A DNA stretch of 64,000 bases. Source: Ruegeria atlantica (GTDB lineage: Bacteria > Pseudomonadota > Alphaproteobacteria > Rhodobacterales > Rhodobacteraceae). Of the stretch, positions 9,758-17,591 are shown one piece after another. The position numbers and the translations under genes are program-made. Location of the stretch: NCBI RefSeq assembly GCF_013032455.1, contig NZ_WQCF01000008.1, positions 124,001 through 188,000 on the forward strand, given 5' to 3'. The notes under the pieces were generated by a model that was given only the letters and a program-made list of their open reading frames with translations, ran no database searches and was not told the DNA's origin. The first letter of the stretch is position 1. Every line of letters begins with the position of its first letter.

Positions 9758-10312
9758 ATGGGCTTTGTTCTTCTGATCCTTGGTGTGGCGCTTTGGTGGG
9801 CCGCGCATCTGTTCAAACGCGTGATGCCTGAACAGCGCGCGGCTTTGGGTAATGGCGGAAAAGGCGCTGTTGCGCTGGCTCTGGTGGCGGCGATTCTGTT
9901 GATGATTTTCGGCTATCGCATGACCGATGCGATCTTTGTCTGGGCGCCACCAACGTTCATGGTGCACATAAACAACCTGCTGGTGCTGATCGCGATTTAC
10001 ATGATGAGTCCCGCAGGCACCAAAGGCCGCCTGCTGAATAAGCTCCGCCATCCTATGCTGGGAGGTTTCAAGCTGTGGGCCTTTGCGCATTTGCTGGTCA
10101 ATGGCGATCTGACCTCGATCATCCTGTTTGGCGGGCTTCTGGCCTGGGCCGTGGTCGAAGTGATCGTAATCAACAAGTCCGAACCCGAATGGACGCCGGG
10201 TGAGCCCGGCACCTATGGCAAGGATGCGATGTTCTTTGTCGCGTCGATCGTTCTGCTGGGTGTGATTGGTTACATCCACGGGCTGGTCGGTCCATCCCCG
10301 TTTGGCGGATAA
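9758..10312 (+). CDS. NnrU-family membrane protein
   Basis: A 184-residue integral membrane protein with about five to six hydrophobic helices. The block HPMLGGFKLWAFAHLLVNGD is characteristic of the NnrU family (first named near denitrification genes, with relatives in carotenoid isomerase Z-ISO). It begins six bases after the mcl2 stop and is followed by DUF1737 and mch, so it belongs to an mcl2-nnrU-DUF1737-mch operon. Its role here is unknown; no denitrification genes are nearby. Confidence 0.85.
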   Translation: MGFVLLILGVALWWAAHLFKRVMPEQRAALGNGGKGAVALALVAAILLMIFGYRMTDAIFVWAPPTFMVHINNLLVLIAIYMMSPAGTKGRLLNKLRHPMLGGFKLWAFAHLLVNGDLTSIILFGGLLAWAVVEVIVINKSEPEWTPGEPGTYGKDAMFFVASIVLLGVIGYIHGLVGPSPFGG

Positions 10313-10324
10313 GGAGCAAAGATC

Positions 10325-10531
10325 ATGGCAAAACTATATCGTCTGCTTACCGAGGAAGACACCTCGGCCTTCTGCCACAAAGTGTCTGGCGCGCTGGCCA
10401 AAGGGTGGGAGCTTTATGGCTCACCTTCCTATGCCTATGACGAAAACAGCCGCATGATGCGCTGCGCGCAGGCCGTGACCAAAGAGGTTGAGGCCGACTA
10501 TTCCCCCGAAATGAAACTGGGACAGCAATAA
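10325..10531 (+). CDS. DUF1737 domain small protein
   Basis: A 68-residue protein with the DUF1737 pattern: YRLLTEEDTSAFCHKV, then GWELYGSPSYAYD, ending in an Asp/Glu-rich tail. Small proteins of this kind often lie beside enzymes, with no known biochemical role. AAGGAGC supplies the ribosome binding site. Its TAA stop shares a base with the mch start (TAATG), so it is probably translationally coupled to mch. Confidence 0.8.
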   Translation: MAKLYRLLTEEDTSAFCHKVSGALAKGWELYGSPSYAYDENSRMMRCAQAVTKEVEADYSPEMKLGQQ

Positions 10532-11559
10532 TGGCAAAAACAAATCCGGGCCGATTCTTCGAAGACTACGCAGTCGGGCAGGTTCTGCACCATGCCGTGC
10601 CACGCACGGTGACAGAAGGTGAGCGGGGCCTTTACCATGCGCTCTATCCGGCGCGCCATGCGCTTTACTCGTCTGATGAGTTCGCACGCGCCTGCGGGTT
10701 GCAGGAAAGCCCCATTGATGATCTGGCGGCGTTTCACGTGGTGTTCGGTAAAACAGTGCCGGATGTCTCGCTGAATGCGGTGGCCAACCTTGGCTATGCC
10801 GAGGGGCGTTGGTTGCTGCCGGTCTACGCCGGTGACACGCTGCGCTCGGTCTCTGAGGTGATCGGTGTCAAGCAGAACTCGAACGGCAAGACCGGCGTGG
10901 TCTGGGTGCGGACACGGGGCCTGAACCAGTTGGACGAAGTGGTCATCGAATATGTCCGCTGGGTGATGGTGCGCAAGGCGAACCCGAATGCACCTGCACC
11001 AGAAACGGTGGTGCCAGAGCTGAAAAAGGTTTTGGAGCCAGGTGATCTGGTTGTCCCCGAAGGGTTGGACTTTTCAAACTACGATTTCGCGCTGGCAGGC
11101 GAGCCACATCGCTGGGGCGACTACGAAATTGGCGAAACCATCGACCACGTGGACGGCGTTACCGTGGAAGAAGCCGAGCATATGTTGGCCACGCGTCTGT
11201 GGCAGAACACGGCAAAGGTGCATTTCGACCTGACTTTCCGCCCCGATGGACGGTTGATCTATGGTGGCCACGTGATCTCGATGGCGCGGACATTGTCTTT
11301 CAATGGGTTGGCCAACGCGCAAATGATTGTTGGTCTGAATGGTGGCGCCCATGCCAACCCCTGCTTTGCAGGCGACACAATCAAAGCCTGGTCCGAGGTT
11401 CTGGATAAGGCCGAAACTGGCGTACCCGGAGTAGGTGCCATCCGTCTGCGACTAGTGGCTACAAAGGGCGGAGAGCCATTTGAGCTGAAAAACGAAGAGG
11501 GTCGGTATCATCCGAATGTTCTGCTGGACCTCGACTATTGGGCGTTGATGCCGACCTGA
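10531..11559 (+). CDS. mch: Mesaconyl-CoA hydratase (beta-methylmalyl-CoA dehydratase)
   Basis: Catalyses reversible hydration of mesaconyl-C1-CoA to beta-methylmalyl-CoA in the ethylmalonyl-CoA pathway. The 342 residues form two MaoC-like hot-dog repeats, the first with GRFFEDYAVGQVLHH and the second with GDYEIGETIDHVDGVT. FDLTFRPDGRLIYGGHV and the C-terminal half fit Mch rather than single-domain enoyl hydratases. It sits ahead of sdhCDAB as in Rhodobacter sphaeroides. The start overlaps the preceding stop. Confidence 0.93.
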   Translation: MAKTNPGRFFEDYAVGQVLHHAVPRTVTEGERGLYHALYPARHALYSSDEFARACGLQESPIDDLAAFHVVFGKTVPDVSLNAVANLGYAEGRWLLPVYAGDTLRSVSEVIGVKQNSNGKTGVVWVRTRGLNQLDEVVIEYVRWVMVRKANPNAPAPETVVPELKKVLEPGDLVVPEGLDFSNYDFALAGEPHRWGDYEIGETIDHVDGVTVEEAEHMLATRLWQNTAKVHFDLTFRPDGRLIYGGHVISMARTLSFNGLANAQMIVGLNGGAHANPCFAGDTIKAWSEVLDKAETGVPGVGAIRLRLVATKGGEPFELKNEEGRYHPNVLLDLDYWALMPT

Positions 11560-11573
11560 TAGAAGCACATTCA

Positions 11574-11583
11574 TGTGATCGCA
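11574..11583. promoter_or_regulatory. Single near-match to the TGTGATCACA dyad
   Basis: TGTGATCGCA differs at one base from the paired operator upstream of sucC and sdhC. It lies 30 bases ahead of the DUF1194 gene and has no partner at 21 bp. It may be chance. Confidence 0.25.
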
Positions 11584-11612
11584 GTCTGCGCTGTTCATGC
11601 TAGGCTGCGGTC

Positions 11613-12275
11613 ATGATCCTTCTTCGCTCACTCGCTGCTTGCTTGTTTCTGACGCCGCCTGCGTTGGCGTGTGATCTGGCGCTGGCTTTGGCAGTGGATG
11701 TATCCGGGTCGGTCGATTCATCGGAATATCGGATCCAGATGGATGGTCTGGCTACCGGCCTGCGGGATCCCCTTGTGTCTGAGGCGCTGGTGCGCGGGCA
11801 GGCGCAGGTGATGCTTGTGCAGTGGACCGGATCCTCGCGGCAGAAGACCACCATCCCCTGGACCAAGATCGACAGTTTTGAAACGCTTGAACAGTTTGCG
11901 GATAAGGTCGCCAACGATCCAAGGGTCTGGCGTAATTTTTCCACTGCGATCGGCGAGGCGCTTGAGATGACCATGTCCAGCTTTGAGCCGGTTTCCGAAT
12001 GTAAACGCCACCTTATCGATATCTCGGGCGATGGTGTTTCGAACGAAGGGATCGAACCGTCGGAACTGCACGAAGCATTGCGCAGTCGAGGTGTGACCGT
12101 GAATGCCATAGCGATCGAAGAAAGTGAGCCGGACCTGACGGCCTATTTCTTTGAAAACGTCATTGTCGGGGAGGGGGCGTTTGTGGTGTCTGCATCCGGG
12201 TTTGCCGACTATCCCGAACGGATCCGAAAAAAGCTGTTGCGCGAAGTTGTGAAACAATCGGCTGCTCTTGAGTGA
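11613..12275 (+). CDS. DUF1194 protein with von Willebrand factor A fold, secreted
   Basis: A 220-residue protein with a signal peptide (cleavage near PALAC, about residue 20) followed by a VWA domain. The metal-ion-dependent adhesion site DVSGSVDSSEY is intact at about residues 29-39, and a second acidic motif DISGDGVSNEG follows near residue 135. These match the DUF1194 family of secreted VWA proteins common in Rhodobacterales, of unknown function. It lies alone between mch and the sdh promoter region. Confidence 0.85.
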   Translation: MILLRSLAACLFLTPPALACDLALALAVDVSGSVDSSEYRIQMDGLATGLRDPLVSEALVRGQAQVMLVQWTGSSRQKTTIPWTKIDSFETLEQFADKVANDPRVWRNFSTAIGEALEMTMSSFEPVSECKRHLIDISGDGVSNEGIEPSELHEALRSRGVTVNAIAIEESEPDLTAYFFENVIVGEGAFVVSASGFADYPERIRKKLLREVVKQSAALE

Positions 12276-12286
12276 TGGCGAAGATT

Positions 12287-12374
12287 CGTGATCACAATAA
12301 GCGACACCCGTAAACGCTAACATTGAGATAATTGAATTAATTTTGTGATCACAGGTCTATTTGGTGTGATCACG
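12287..12374. promoter_or_regulatory. Operator cluster upstream of sdhC (paired TGTGATCAC dyads plus one outlier)
   Basis: TGTGATCACA at 12344-12353 and TGTGATCACG at 12365-12374 have centres 21 bp apart, the same arrangement as upstream of sucC. A third copy, CGTGATCACA, is at 12287-12296. The surrounding 212-base gap is AT-rich. The pair ends two bases before a possible -35 box, a position that would suit an activator. Confidence 0.75.
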
Positions 12375-12376
12375 AT

Positions 12377-12407
12377 TTGTCAAAATCTGCAACTTTGGCC
12401 CTATTTT
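12377..12407 (+). promoter_or_regulatory. Possible sdh promoter
   Basis: TTGTCA at 12377-12382 and TATTTT at 12402-12407 resemble -35 and -10 boxes. The 19-base spacer is longer than ideal, which could fit an activator-dependent promoter. It starts just downstream of the paired operator and about 80 bases ahead of sdhC. Confidence 0.35.
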
Positions 12408-12487
12408 ACCCATTTTTGCGCATGCAGCACGTGACAGCGAGGCAAAAAAAGGTAAAACGACGAATAGCCAACGTAAGAGGAGCCGAC

Positions 12488-12871
12488 ATGGCCGATGTCA
12501 ATCGGGGCAACCGCCCGCTCTCGCCACATATTATGATTTACCGCCCTCAGATGACGTCTATGTCGTCGATCATGGTCCGTCTGACCGGGATTGGGGTATT
12601 CGCCGTTGCAATTCTGGTTGTCTGGTGGCTGCTGGCCGCTTCAACCTCGGAAGCTGCGTTTGCCGGGATCGACGGATTCCTGCGCAGCTGGTTCGGCGAC
12701 ATTGTTCTGACCGCTGCGACCTGGGGGCTTTGGTATCACACGCTGGGCCGTCTGCGTCATGTTCTCTGGGATTTTGGCTATTGCCTGGATATCGAAGTTG
12801 CCGAGAAGCTGGGGCTGGGCATGTTCGTTGGCACGACCATCCTGACCATCATCACTGTGATTGCGGTTTAA
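12488..12871 (+). CDS. sdhC: Succinate dehydrogenase cytochrome b556 subunit
   Basis: Large membrane anchor of complex II that binds haem and ubiquinone. It has 127 residues from ATG 12488, preceded by AAGAGGAG. RPLSPHIMIYRPQMTSMSSIMVR is rearranged only slightly from the usual SdhC signature (RPLSPHLxIY, then the SIxHRxTG region), three membrane helices follow, and WHTLGRLRH-like WYHTLGRLRH carries the haem-ligand histidine. It opens the sdhCDAB operon. Confidence 0.93.
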   Translation: MADVNRGNRPLSPHIMIYRPQMTSMSSIMVRLTGIGVFAVAILVVWWLLAASTSEAAFAGIDGFLRSWFGDIVLTAATWGLWYHTLGRLRHVLWDFGYCLDIEVAEKLGLGMFVGTTILTIITVIAV

Positions 12872-12882
12872 GGAGACGGCAC

Positions 12883-13254
12883 ATGCGATATCTGACTGAC
12901 CGTAAGCGCGCGCAGGGTCTGGGCGCAGGCAAATCCGGCACACACACCCATTGGCAGACGATGGTTCGGGCGATGATCCTGACCGTGCTGGTTCCGATTT
13001 TCATCTTCACCTTAGGTGCAGGCATTGGTGGAACCTACGAAGAGGTTCTGGCCTATTTCAGCCGCCCCTTCCCGGCGATTGTAACTGCCCTGACGTTGAT
13101 CGTTGGCCTGTTGCAGTTGATGTACGAAGCTCAGGAGGCGATTGAGGATTATGTGCATGGGGTGCTTGAGAAAGTCTCTCTCGCTGCAATGTGGGCTCTG
13201 GGCTACACGCTGATGGCGGCCGGGGTTTTCGCCCTGGTCAAACTCGCCCTGTGA
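12883..13254 (+). CDS. sdhD: Succinate dehydrogenase hydrophobic anchor subunit
   Basis: Small membrane anchor of complex II, 123 residues with three hydrophobic helices. The N-terminal RKRAQGLGAGKSGTHTHW and the later QEAIEDYVHG segment fit alphaproteobacterial SdhD, the latter including the His/Asp region near haem and quinone. The ATG at 12883 follows AAGGAGACGGC. An open frame extends upstream through sdhC in another phase and is not real. Confidence 0.92.
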   Translation: MRYLTDRKRAQGLGAGKSGTHTHWQTMVRAMILTVLVPIFIFTLGAGIGGTYEEVLAYFSRPFPAIVTALTLIVGLLQLMYEAQEAIEDYVHGVLEKVSLAAMWALGYTLMAAGVFALVKLAL

Positions 13255-13279
13255 TGATGCGCGGTAAGGAATAAGAACA

Positions 13280-15088
13280 ATGACAGCAGCATATGAATAT
13301 GAAACCCACGAATACGACGTTGTTGTCGTAGGCGCAGGTGGTGCGGGTCTGCGGGCGACGCTGGGCATGGCGGAACAGGGTCTGCGCACAGCGTGTGTGA
13401 CCAAGGTGTTTCCGACCCGCTCGCACACAGTTGCGGCTCAGGGCGGTATCGCGGCTTCCTTGTCAAACATGGGTCCTGACCACTGGCAGTGGCACATGTA
13501 TGACACCGTAAAAGGCTCGGACTGGCTGGGTGACACCGACGCGATGGAATACCTCGCGCGTGAGGCGCCTAAGGCCGTGTACGAGCTTGAGCACTATGGC
13601 GTGCCCTTCAGCCGGACCGAGGAAGGCAAGATCTATCAGCGCCCCTTCGGCGGTCACACCACAGAATTTGGCGAAGGCCCCGCCGTGCAGCGCACCTGTG
13701 CCGCTGCCGACCGGACCGGTCACGCGATCCTGCATACGCTGTACGGCCAGTCACTGAAGAATAACGCCGAATTCTACATCGAATACTTCGCCATCGACCT
13801 GATCATGTCCGAAGACGGGCAGTGCCAGGGCGTCGTCTGCTGGAAGCTGGACGATGGCACGATGCACGTCTTCAACGCCAAGATGGTTGTTCTGGCGACC
13901 GGCGGTTACGGCCGCGCCTATTTCAGCGCAACTTCGGCCCATACCTGCACCGGCGACGGTGGCGGTATGGTGGCCCGTGCGGGTCTGGCACTGCAGGATA
14001 TGGAATTCGTTCAGTTCCACCCCACCGGCATCTACGGCTCGGGCTGCCTGATCACCGAAGGTGCGCGTGGTGAGGGCGGTTACCTGACCAACTCGGAAGG
14101 CGAACGGTTCATGGAGCGTTATGCGCCCCAGTACAAGGATTTGGCACCGCGCGACTATGTTTCGCGCTCGATGACCATGGAAATCCGCGAAGGCCGTGGT
14201 CTGGGTGAGAATGGCGACCATATCCACCTGAACCTAAGCCACTTGCCCGCCGAAGCTTTGGCAGAGCGTCTGCCGGGAATCTCGGAATCGGCGCGCGTTT
14301 TTGCCGGCGTCGATGTCACCAAGGAACCGATCCCGGTTCTGCCGACCGTGCATTATAACATGGGCGGTATCCCGACCAACTATTGGGGTGAGGTCCTGAA
14401 CCCCACTGCCGACAACCCGACCGGTGTCGTGCCGGGCCTGATGGCTGTGGGTGAGGCTGGTTGTGCCTCGGTCCACGGTGCGAACCGTCTGGGCTCGAAC
14501 TCGCTGATCGACCTCGTGGTGTTTGGCCGTGCGGCTGCAATTCGTGCGGGTGAGGTCGTGGACGCCAAAGCCGCGAATCCGGTTCTGAACCGGGCTTCGG
14601 TGGACAAGGCGTTTGACCGCTTCGACGCGGTCCGCAACGCCAGCGGCGCGATCCCGACCGCCGATCTGCGGCTTGAGATGCAGCGGACCATGCAGGAAGA
14701 CGCGGCCGTATTCCGGACCGCCAAGACCATGGCCGAGGGTGTCGAGAAGATGACTGCCATTGCCGCCAAAATGGACGACCTCAAAGTCACCGATCGCTCC
14801 TTGGTCTGGAACAGTGACCTGATGGAGACGCTGGAGCTGACCAACCTGATGCCGAGCGCTCTGGCCACCATCGTCGGCGCTGAGGCGCGGAAAGAGTCCC
14901 GCGGCGCGCACGCGCATGAGGATTTCACCGAACGCGATGATGAGAACTGGCGCGTTCACACCGTATCTCGGGTTGAGGGCAACAAAGTTGAACTCAGCTA
15001 TCGCCCTGTCATTGTTGACCCGCTGACCACCGAAGACGAAGGCGGCATCAGCCTCAAGAAAATCGCGCCCAAGGCGCGGACGTTCTAA
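13280..15088 (+). CDS. sdhA: Succinate dehydrogenase flavoprotein subunit
   Basis: FAD-binding catalytic subunit of complex II, oxidising succinate to fumarate. It has 602 residues, the usual length. The dinucleotide fold [12 protein letters not shown] is near residue 20. [10 protein letters not shown] includes His49, the covalent FAD attachment site. [11 protein letters not shown] and [11 protein letters not shown] are active-site and FAD segments. TAAGGA precedes the start. Confidence 0.98.
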   Translation: MTAAYEYETHEYDVVVVGAGGAGLRATLGMAEQGLRTACVTKVFPTRSHTVAAQGGIAASLSNMGPDHWQWHMYDTVKGSDWLGDTDAMEYLAREAPKAVYELEHYGVPFSRTEEGKIYQRPFGGHTTEFGEGPAVQRTCAAADRTGHAILHTLYGQSLKNNAEFYIEYFAIDLIMSEDGQCQGVVCWKLDDGTMHVFNAKMVVLATGGYGRAYFSATSAHTCTGDGGGMVARAGLALQDMEFVQFHPTGIYGSGCLITEGARGEGGYLTNSEGERFMERYAPQYKDLAPRDYVSRSMTMEIREGRGLGENGDHIHLNLSHLPAEALAERLPGISESARVFAGVDVTKEPIPVLPTVHYNMGGIPTNYWGEVLNPTADNPTGVVPGLMAVGEAGCASVHGANRLGSNSLIDLVVFGRAAAIRAGEVVDAKAANPVLNRASVDKAFDRFDAVRNASGAIPTADLRLEMQRTMQEDAAVFRTAKTMAEGVEKMTAIAAKMDDLKVTDRSLVWNSDLMETLELTNLMPSALATIVGAEARKESRGAHAHEDFTERDDENWRVHTVSRVEGNKVELSYRPVIVDPLTTEDEGGISLKKIAPKARTF

Positions 15089-15100
15089 GGAGAGGAACTT

Positions 15101-15880
15101 ATGGTACAACTGACCCTCCCCAAGAATTCGCGCATCACGACGGGCAAAACCTGGCCCAAGCCAGAGGGCGCTACCAATGTGCGCAAGTTCCAGATCTATC
15201 GCTGGAATCCGGATGATGGGAAAAATCCGCAGCTCGACACCTATTTCGTCGACATGGACAGTTGTGGTCCGATGGTTCTGGATGCGCTGATCAAGATCAA
15301 GAACGAGATCGACCCGACCCTGACTTTCCGCCGGTCCTGCCGGGAAGGGATCTGTGGATCGTGCGCGATGAACATCGACGGGATCAACACGCTGGCCTGT
15401 ATCTATGGAATGGATGAGATCAAGGGCGACGTGAAAATCTATCCGCTGCCGCATATGCCTGTGGTCAAGGACCTGATCCCAGATCTGACCCATTTCTATG
15501 CGCAGCACGCTTCGATCATGCCGTGGCTGGAAACCAAGACCAACCGCCCGGCTAAAGAATGGAAGCAGTCGATCGAAGACCGCAAGAAACTGGATGGCCT
15601 GTATGAATGCGTGATGTGCGCCAGCTGCTCGACCTCGTGCCCGAGCTATTGGTGGAACGGTGACCGCTATCTTGGGCCCGCCGCGCTGCTGCATGCCTAT
15701 CGCTGGATCATCGACAGCCGAGACGAAGCCACAGGCGAGCGTCTGGATGAGCTGGAAGACCCGTTCAAGCTGTATCGCTGCCATACGATCATGAACTGTG
15801 CCAAGACCTGCCCGAAAGGTCTGAACCCGGCCAAGGCGATTGCCGAAATTAAAAAGATGATGGTCGACCGTTCAGTCTAA
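15101..15880 (+). CDS. sdhB: Succinate dehydrogenase iron-sulfur subunit
   Basis: Electron-transfer subunit of complex II, 259 residues. The cysteine clusters for all three centres are intact: CREGICGSC with a later C for [2Fe-2S], [12 protein letters not shown] for [4Fe-4S], and [17 protein letters not shown] for the [3Fe-4S]/[4Fe-4S] region. It has a strong ribosome binding site (AAGGAGAGG) 12 bases after sdhA and ends the operon before a strong hairpin. Confidence 0.98.
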   Translation: MVQLTLPKNSRITTGKTWPKPEGATNVRKFQIYRWNPDDGKNPQLDTYFVDMDSCGPMVLDALIKIKNEIDPTLTFRRSCREGICGSCAMNIDGINTLACIYGMDEIKGDVKIYPLPHMPVVKDLIPDLTHFYAQHASIMPWLETKTNRPAKEWKQSIEDRKKLDGLYECVMCASCSTSCPSYWWNGDRYLGPAALLHAYRWIIDSRDEATGERLDELEDPFKLYRCHTIMNCAKTCPKGLNPAKAIAEIKKMMVDRSV

Positions 15881-15896
15881 ACAAGCCTTAGATTGC

Positions 15897-15923
15897 TGCA
15901 CTTGCCGTCTTTCGGCAAGTGCA
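15897..15923. terminator. Strong hairpin after sdhB (no clear U-tract)
   Basis: A perfect 11-base stem (15897-15907 with 15913-15923) and a TCTTT loop lie 17 bases after the sdhB stop. There is no T-run on either side, so it is either an atypical terminator or a 3-prime end-protecting hairpin for sdhCDAB mRNA. Confidence 0.55.
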
Positions 15924-16017
15924 TGGCAAGATTGCAAAACTATGCAATGCAGCTGGTCCTGATCCGCACTAGTCTGCGCACAGGGAGGAGTGATGGAACC
16001 GAAACGGGATCGCTCCG

Positions 16018-16158
16018 ATGCAAGAACAAATCTCTGAAACCAAATCAGCCGAGGCGCTGGAAGCGCTGGAGCAGGCATGGGCCTATTACACACCGGAACC
16101 TGCGGTGGTGCCTGAAACTCATGAGCCCGAGCTGTTTGAATATGCCAACGCGGCATGA
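16018..16158 (+). CDS. 46-residue conserved-type small protein
   Basis: A small acidic protein with the core SAEALEALEQAWAYYTPEP. I recall similar tiny proteins with an AWAYYTPEP block in Rhodobacterales genomes, but cannot verify it here. No ribosome binding site stands directly before its ATG. Instead a strong site (GGGAGGAG, 15983-15990) precedes a 14-codon frame at 15993-16037 that overlaps it by 20 bases in another phase. It lies between sdhB and a second small gene. Confidence 0.6.
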   Translation: MQEQISETKSAEALEALEQAWAYYTPEPAVVPETHEPELFEYANAA

Positions 16159-16195
16159 CGCTTGAAATTGCCCCTTGATTGGGCGATGCCTTAGC

Positions 16196-16384
16196 ATGCC
16201 TATTTTCTTGCTTTTACTGGCCGCTGGTGTGTTCGCCTATTTCTTTTGGCGGGCGCGAACGTCTTCTTTGACGCGTGATTGCCGGTGGCGGCAACATCGC
16301 AAGGAAGGTTTTTGGGTGTGCGCCTATTGCGGAGCACAGCAAGATGGGACGGCTTCTCCGACCAATTGCTTAAAGGGAAAATAG
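16196..16384 (+). CDS. Small membrane-anchored protein with Cys-pair motif
   Basis: A 62-residue protein. An N-terminal hydrophobic helix (residues 2-17) is followed by Arg-rich sequence and a compact motif DCRWRQHRKEGFWVCAYCGA, with another Cys near the C-terminus. The CxxC pair plus flanking Cys suggests a small zinc-binding knuckle on a membrane anchor. The role is unknown. The ATG at 16196 is chosen because the protein then starts directly with the membrane helix. Confidence 0.6.
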   Translation: MPIFLLLLAAGVFAYFFWRARTSSLTRDCRWRQHRKEGFWVCAYCGAQQDGTASPTNCLKGK

Positions 16385-16388
16385 AAGA

Positions 16389-16411
16389 ACAGGGCGTTGT
16401 TGACGCCCTGT
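16389..16411 (-). terminator. Probable terminator of deoD
   Basis: An 8-base perfect stem ACAGGGCG/CGCCCTGT with a 7-base loop lies seven bases after the deoD stop. On the minus strand it is followed by a pyrimidine/T-rich stretch. It may also stop transcription from the small plus-strand gene. Confidence 0.6.
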
Positions 16412-16417
16412 CTTTGC

Positions 16418-17131
16418 TTACTCAACGTTTGGAAATGCCGCCTGCAGGGCAATCTCGACCATTTCGCCAAAGCTGCTTTCGCGCTCGGATGAGGGCAGTG
16501 CCTCACCGGTCAGTAGGTGATCGGAGACAGTCAGAACAGCCAAGGCCCGGCAGTTGTGACGTGCGGCCAGGATATAAAGTTCAGCCGCTTCCATCTCGAC
16601 CCCCAGAATGCCGTGCCGCATCATCTGTTCATTCAAATCAGGACGTTCATCATAAAATACATCTGACGAATAAATCCCGCCTACATGGGTAGGCGTACCC
16701 TTGGCCGCCGCCGCTTGCGCTGCGGCTTGCAGTAGGCCCCAATCGGCGCAAGGCGCAAAGTTCAGCTCTTTCAGAATGCCGCGCGACGGCGTGCTGAGAG
16801 TGGTCGCTGTCATCGCCAGAATTACATCGCGAATTTTGACGTTCTCCTGCATCCCGCCGCACGAGCCGATACGGATCAATGTCTTGGTGCCGTAATCACG
16901 GATCAATTCGTTGGCATAGATCGACAGCGAAGGCATGCCCATTCCACTGCCTTGTATCGTGACGGGGTTTCCCTTCCAGGTTCCAGTAAATCCCAACATG
17001 CCGCGGACGTCATTAACCAGCTTTGCATCCTGCAAAAACGTTTCCGCCGCCCATTTTGCACGGTACGGGTCGCCGGGCATTAAAACGGTTTCAGCAATTT
17101 CGCCTTTTTGGGCACCGATATGAATTGTCAT
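16418..17131 (-). CDS. deoD: Purine-nucleoside phosphorylase (DeoD type)
   Basis: Hexameric-type phosphorylase that splits purine nucleosides with phosphate. The 237 residues match the family. [13 protein letters not shown] binds phosphate, [14 protein letters not shown] is the family signature, IGSCGG follows, and [10 protein letters not shown] plus the catalytic Asp in VLTVSDHL are present. It is upstream in direction of nothing else obvious and has its own terminator. A nucleoside uptake system lies about 12 kb away, but no physical link is implied. Confidence 0.95.
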   Translation of the reverse strand: MTIHIGAQKGEIAETVLMPGDPYRAKWAAETFLQDAKLVNDVRGMLGFTGTWKGNPVTIQGSGMGMPSLSIYANELIRDYGTKTLIRIGSCGGMQENVKIRDVILAMTATTLSTPSRGILKELNFAPCADWGLLQAAAQAAAAKGTPTHVGGIYSSDVFYDERPDLNEQMMRHGILGVEMEAAELYILAARHNCRALAVLTVSDHLLTGEALPSSERESSFGEMVEIALQAAFPNVE

Positions 17132-17148
17132 TTTAGGGCCAATTCCGG

Positions 17149-17466
17149 TTAGATTTCCAGGTCCGAGATATCTGCCCCGGCCTTCAATGCGTCATGAACC
17201 CACTGTGGTTTGCGTCCACGCCCCGACCAGGTCTGGTCCGGGTCGGCGGGGTTTTTGTATTTTGCTTTGTTTTTTGGTGCTTTCGCGGATTTTGATGCGT
17301 CACCGGACAATTCAGAAAGAGAGAACCCAAATTCAGCCGCAGCTTTTTCGGCGGCTTGCAATGCCTCTTTGCGTTCGCGCTTTTCTGCGCTTTTTAACGC
17401 GATATCCACCTGATCGCGCAATTCAATCAGGTCTTTGCGCGACATCTTTTCAAGGTTGATCGCCAT
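17149..17466 (-). CDS. H-NS family nucleoid protein (HvrA-like)
   Basis: A 105-residue H-NS-like protein. The N-terminal half (residues 5-60) is a charged, heptad-like oligomerisation helix. The C-terminal DNA-binding motif is [21 protein letters not shown], matching the YxxP...WSGRGRxPxWV pattern of H-NS, HvrA and Spb. In Rhodobacter relatives HvrA modulates photosynthesis and nitrogen-related genes; the targets here are unknown. GGAGAA precedes the ATG. Confidence 0.92.
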   Translation of the reverse strand: MAINLEKMSRKDLIELRDQVDIALKSAEKRERKEALQAAEKAAAEFGFSLSELSGDASKSAKAPKNKAKYKNPADPDQTWSGRGRKPQWVHDALKAGADISDLEI

Positions 17467-17492
17467 TTCAGTTCTCCATTCCGCATTCTGTT

Positions 17493-17517
17493 ACGGACGG
17501 GCTTTATAGCCCGCCGT
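17493..17517. repeat. Hairpin between the H-NS-like gene and ecm
   Basis: A 10-base stem with one bulged base and a TTAT loop lies about 75 bases after the ecm stop and 27 bases ahead of the H-NS-like start. No T-run follows on either strand. It could act as an ecm terminator or as a leader structure. Confidence 0.45.
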
Positions 17518-17591
17518 ATTACAGGAAACGGAATTTAACTATCTCGCTGGCCAAAGCAACAGATATTAAAAGATCCGAATAGAACGAAGCG

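Noticed and set aside
14234-15784. A 516-codon open frame antisense to sdhA/sdhB
   Set aside because: It mirrors two highly conserved genes, has no ribosome binding site and its translation is the Arg/His/Val-rich pattern typical of antisense frames in GC-rich DNA.
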